In this document: piece after piece, positions 60,977 to 64,000 of the stretch | Numbering within the stretch: the stretch's first letter is position 1 | Layout of the letters: every line of letters begins with the position of its first letter | Source of the DNA: Fluviicola sp. | GTDB taxonomy: Bacteria; Bacteroidota; Bacteroidia; Flavobacteriales_D; Crocinitomicaceae | NCBI GenBank assembly: GCA_002734085.1 | Contig: NVXV01000009.1 | Span: forward strand, 5,291 to 69,290 | Direction of reading: 5' to 3' | Length of the DNA stretch: 64,000 nucleotides | Notes under the pieces: generated by a model | Seen by the model: only the letters and a program-made list of their open reading frames with translations | Told to the model about the DNA's origin: nothing | Databases searched by the model: none | Made by a program: the position numbers and the translations under genes

Positions 60977-62770
60977 ATGCCTAGTTCTCCTTTAGTCGAA
61001 GAAACCAATGTATTTTCATACTCCATTCTTTCAGGTGGAAGTGAAATACCAGGAACCTATGAAATAATGTCAATAAATGTTTCATTGGAAATCAATATGA
61101 TTAGTAGTGCAGAAATCACAGTTCGTGATGGAAGTGCAGCGAATCAGATGTTTGAGGTTACGGATTCAGATACTTTTAAACCAGGAACTGAAATAGAGAT
61201 AAAGTTAGGATATCAGTCTAAGAATGATAGCGTTTTTAAAGGAACGGTTCTATCTGAAAATATTTCAGTTGGCGATGGTGGAACAACATTAAAAGTTTAT
61301 TGCAAGGATAAATCAGATGTTTTAACCAAAAATAATGAGACTGCTAATTTTTTAAAGAAAAAAGACAGTGATATCATAGAATCAATTATAAGTGATGCGG
61401 GATTAACGGCTGACGTTACAGCTACAACATTGACCCGAGAAGAAGTAAATAAACCTCAACAATCCGATTGGGATTTTATAAGTGAACTTGCAGAAAAAAA
61501 TGGAATGATTATCATTACAGATGCTGGTAAGGTAACAGTTACTAAGCCTGATTTATCAACCACTCCAGAGTTACAGGTTCAATTTGGATATGATATGTTG
61601 GAATTCGACACAGAAATTAATTCAGCGGATCAGTATTCTGGTGTTAAATGTAGCGCTTGGGATATAAATACATTAAAAAGAATAGAAGCAACAGCTTCAG
61701 AACCGACTGTAAACAAGGAAGGAGATATAGAGGGCTCAGCACTTTCAGACGCATTATCGGCTAATGTTTTAGAATTAAAGTCAGCAGCGACTTATCAACA
61801 AGATGAGTTACAAGCATGGGCAGATGCTACATTGCTAAGAATACGTTTATCACGATTTCGAGGTTCCGTTGCTTTTCATGGAACAGCAAAAGCGAAAGTA
61901 AATACCTTGATTAAGTTGTTAGGACTGAGTGATCGTTTCAATGGTGACTCTTACATATCAGCCATTAAACATTCTATCAGCGGTGGGAATTGGCAAACAA
62001 CAGCAACTATTGGAATGTCACAAGAATCATTCAGAGAAAAAAATAGTTTGTCAACACCTGGAAATATAAGTAGTACTAAAGGTGCTTTAATCCATGGGCT
62101 ACAAACCGGAATTGTAAAAAAAATCAATGAAGATCCCGACAATCTTTTTAGGGTACAAGTACAAATCCCTATTTTAGGAGATGATAGCGAACCTGTTTGG
62201 GCAAGATTAACTACGTTTTATGCTGGTAATGAGATTGGAGCTTACTTTATGCCTGAAGTCAATGATGAGGTGATACTTGGCTTTATGGATGATGTCCCAT
62301 CAGACCCAATTATTTTAGGAAGTGTATTCAGTAAAAATATTGCCGCACCCGAAACGCCAGACGAGAAAAATACCATTAAAACGTTGATAACATCAAGTAA
62401 ACTTCAACTGAAGTTTGATGATGAAAATAAAGTGTTCACTGTGTTGACTCCGGGTGGTAATACAATGGTTTTTAGTGATAAAGACAAGGGGGTAACCGTT
62501 ACCGATCAAAATAATAACAAAATAGAAATGAACGATGACGGAATAACGCTTACTGATAAAAGTAGTAATAAAATAGAAATGACCAGTAGTGGGATAACAG
62601 TAGATAGTCAGTCGAATCTTACCTTAAAAGCAGCGCAAGATGTTACTGTTCAGGGGATGTCAGTGACTGTAAGTGGAGATGAATCTGTGACTGTAAAAGG
62701 AAGCTCGGAGTGTGAAGTGTCTAGTAGCGGGCAGACAAGTGTAAAAGGATCAATGGTAATGATTAATTAA
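60977..62770 (+). CDS. VgrG-like central spike protein (Afp8-like)
   Basis: The 597-residue protein has a gp27/VgrG-type hub (residues 20-350, with KPGTEIEIKLGYQS and DKSDVLTKNNETANFLKK), an OB-fold gp5-like domain (about 375-460, GIVKKINEDPDNLFRVQVQI and EVNDEVILGFMDDVPSDPII), and a repetitive C-terminal beta helix (KDKGVTVTDQNNNKIEM, SGDESVTVKGSSECEVSS). It forms the tip that pierces the target membrane. It starts 4 bp after the LysM gene. Confidence 0.9.
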   Translation: MPSSPLVEETNVFSYSILSGGSEIPGTYEIMSINVSLEINMISSAEITVRDGSAANQMFEVTDSDTFKPGTEIEIKLGYQSKNDSVFKGTVLSENISVGDGGTTLKVYCKDKSDVLTKNNETANFLKKKDSDIIESIISDAGLTADVTATTLTREEVNKPQQSDWDFISELAEKNGMIIITDAGKVTVTKPDLSTTPELQVQFGYDMLEFDTEINSADQYSGVKCSAWDINTLKRIEATASEPTVNKEGDIEGSALSDALSANVLELKSAATYQQDELQAWADATLLRIRLSRFRGSVAFHGTAKAKVNTLIKLLGLSDRFNGDSYISAIKHSISGGNWQTTATIGMSQESFREKNSLSTPGNISSTKGALIHGLQTGIVKKINEDPDNLFRVQVQIPILGDDSEPVWARLTTFYAGNEIGAYFMPEVNDEVILGFMDDVPSDPIILGSVFSKNIAAPETPDEKNTIKTLITSSKLQLKFDDENKVFTVLTPGGNTMVFSDKDKGVTVTDQNNNKIEMNDDGITLTDKSSNKIEMTSSGITVDSQSNLTLKAAQDVTVQGMSVTVSGDESVTVKGSSECEVSSSGQTSVKGSMVMIN

Positions 62771-62772
62771 TT

Positions 62773-63243
62773 ATGGCGAATAAAAATTCATTTTTAGGAA
62801 AGGGCTGGAGTTTTCCTCCAACATTTCACAACGAATCAACCGTAGGAGTTGAATTGGTAGAGAGTGAGGTGGATATTCAACAGTCACTAGAAATATTACT
62901 GAATACAAGTAAAGGAGAGCGCATAATGCTACCTGATTATGGTTGTGATTTACAAACATTCTTATTTGAATCGATTAATGATTCAAAAATGCACCTTTTA
63001 AAAGAAATTATCCGATCAGCCGTTGTGACTTACGAGCCTCGGGTAGAATTAAATGACGTTATTGTTGATTATTCTGATTACCAAGAGGGCATTATTCGAG
63101 TTAAGTTGGATTATAGCATAGCTTCAACTAATACAAGATTTAACCTTGTATTTCCATATTATAAAGTAGAGGGAACCAATATACCACAACTATTTCATAA
63201 ACAGGTTACACAAAGCGTAGTATCAGAAGCAGAGGAGTTATGA
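62773..63243 (+). CDS. gp25-like baseplate wedge protein (Afp9-like)
   Basis: The 156-residue protein shows the gp25 fold: VDIQQSLEILLNTSKGERIMLPDYG, then LQTFLFE, and EPRVELNDVIVDYSDYQEGIIRVKLDYS. This wedge protein starts sheath assembly at the baseplate. It begins 2 bp after the spike gene and overlaps the next gene by 4 bp. Confidence 0.9.
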   Translation: MANKNSFLGKGWSFPPTFHNESTVGVELVESEVDIQQSLEILLNTSKGERIMLPDYGCDLQTFLFESINDSKMHLLKEIIRSAVVTYEPRVELNDVIVDYSDYQEGIIRVKLDYSIASTNTRFNLVFPYYKVEGTNIPQLFHKQVTQSVVSEAEEL

Positions 63244-64000
63244 TTGAAAGAAGGAATGGTACTATAAAAGATAAAAGACCTAATAAGGATCTTTTAGAAA
63301 TGGCTTTCAAAATCGATCAGCGATCGTTTTGGGATATCATGGGATACATTGCTTCTTACCTTGAAAAAGTAAATTATTATGATCTGCAAAATAAATTTAA
63401 TGCTGACGCTAATTGGAAGTCTTTGGTAGAAGGAGATTCTATTATTTATATGGTTTTGATCATTAATGAGCCTTTATCAGATCTTGATAATATTACAAAC
63501 TCTATTAGTGAAGCCAAAACAGTTGATCCAGATAATCAACAAACAGCAGAAACGTTAATTAACTGGTACAATAAAATTACTCAGTGGCACGATACATTAG
63601 TTGATCAAGGAGAGTTCAGATTAGCTAACAAAATAAAAAATGTATTAACAGATGTACTGGAGGGTCCAAAAAACAACCTGCTACTTTATCAGCAAAAAAC
63701 ACAACAAACAAACCAAAAATCACATCCTTCACATGGTGGGCTAATCCAATCTCCACCAACACCTCCAGCACCAACTGGTGATCTCAATTTTAGTAAAACA
63801 ACGCACACTTTTGAGAAGGTGATTATGCATATTCAGCAATTCACAAAGGATTATCTGGAGCAAAACATTTGTACAGATAACACGCATATGCCGAATAATG
63901 CATTGTATATAGCATTTGCTTTACTGTACAAAAACATTCAAAAAAACTTAAACGCACTTTCTAAAAGACATTTAGACTTTTATTACAAAGAAGTACTACA
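63240..64000 (+). CDS. Large baseplate protein, N-terminal part (cut by window end)
   Basis: The frame starts at an ATG overlapping the gp25 stop (ATGA) and remains open to the window end (253 codons). The N-terminus (LLEMAFKIDQRSFWDIMGYIA, LEKVNYYD) matches the N-terminal region of long baseplate-J or Afp11-like wedge proteins of Bacteroidota eCIS, which commonly follow gp25. A Pro-rich linker (HPSHGGLIQSPPTPPAPTG) lies near residues 160-178. The spike tip (PAAR), further wedges and the AAA+ ATPase should lie further right. Confidence 0.7.
   Translation, partial: MIERRNGTIKDKRPNKDLLEMAFKIDQRSFWDIMGYIASYLEKVNYYDLQNKFNADANWKSLVEGDSIIYMVLIINEPLSDLDNITNSISEAKTVDPDNQQTAETLINWYNKITQWHDTLVDQGEFRLANKIKNVLTDVLEGPKNNLLLYQQKTQQTNQKSHPSHGGLIQSPPTPPAPTGDLNFSKTTHTFEKVIMHIQQFTKDYLEQNICTDNTHMPNNALYIAFALLYKNIQKNLNALSKRHLDFYYKEVL

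Noticed and set aside
1-64000. CRISPR array
   Set aside because: No set of evenly spaced 25-40 bp identical repeats was seen; the related repeats near 13-19 kb are too long, diverged and spaced by genes.

Overview
The window looks like a chromosomal accessory region of an AT-rich member of the phylum Bacteroidota, probably a marine Flavobacteriales-type bacterium. Supporting signs are the Bacteroidota promoter form (TTG, 19 bp, TATATTTG) before the restriction operon, the lack of Shine-Dalgarno sequences, TonB C-terminal-like proteins, the style of the integrase, and a contractile injection cluster with DUF4255 and DUF5908 genes. No rRNA, intact tRNA, core housekeeping operon or CRISPR array is present, so the genus cannot be read from the sequence.

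Layout. (1) 1-10848 is the right part of an island inserted in a tRNA-Arg(TCT) gene. It carries secreted proteins (one an RHS-core fragment), two tandem transglutaminase-like proteins, a SIR2-HerA antiphage pair with a CoiA-like third gene, and a tyrosine recombinase beside a duplicated tRNA 3' half and the old tRNA terminator. (2) 11071-19060 is a minus-strand run of small, mostly secreted or membrane genes. Several are separated by related ~100-135 bp imperfect inverted repeats whose ends behave like integron attC core sites. (3) 19249-21378 is the remnant of another mobile element (helix-turn-helix protein, small proteins, broken DnaC-like ATPase). (4) 21376-34194 is a tightly packed, fully co-directional array of about 23 small lipoproteins, membrane and periplasmic proteins, resembling an immunity or accessory array. 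It contains a 108-bp duplication that created a chimeric gene.

(5) 34603-51374 is a restriction and defence block: a single-TRD HsdS-like protein and two small partners, HsdM, HsdS, a coiled-coil membrane protein, a broken DUF3800 copy, a possible PD-(D/E)XK protein, an intact DUF3800 protein, HsdR, a YgjP-like metallopeptidase, McrB, McrC and a PLD-like protein. (6) 51505-53105 holds a compositionally distinct endonuclease/exonuclease/phosphatase gene and a decayed AbiEii-type toxin gene. (7) 53549-64000 is the start of an extracellular contractile injection system (eCIS): membrane-anchored GH18 protein, small membrane protein, DUF4255 cap protein, unknown protein, sheath with an unusual coiled-coil insertion, two tube proteins, DUF5908, LysM protein, VgrG-like spike, gp25 wedge and the beginning of a large baseplate protein. 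The cluster continues beyond the window.

The least ordinary items are the integron-like repeats, the SIR2-HerA plus CoiA-like trio with palindromic upstream sites, the domain insertion in the eCIS sheath, the GH18/membrane pair that opens the eCIS cluster, and the chimeric gene in the small-protein array. All functions are inferred from motifs read by eye; no database search was run.
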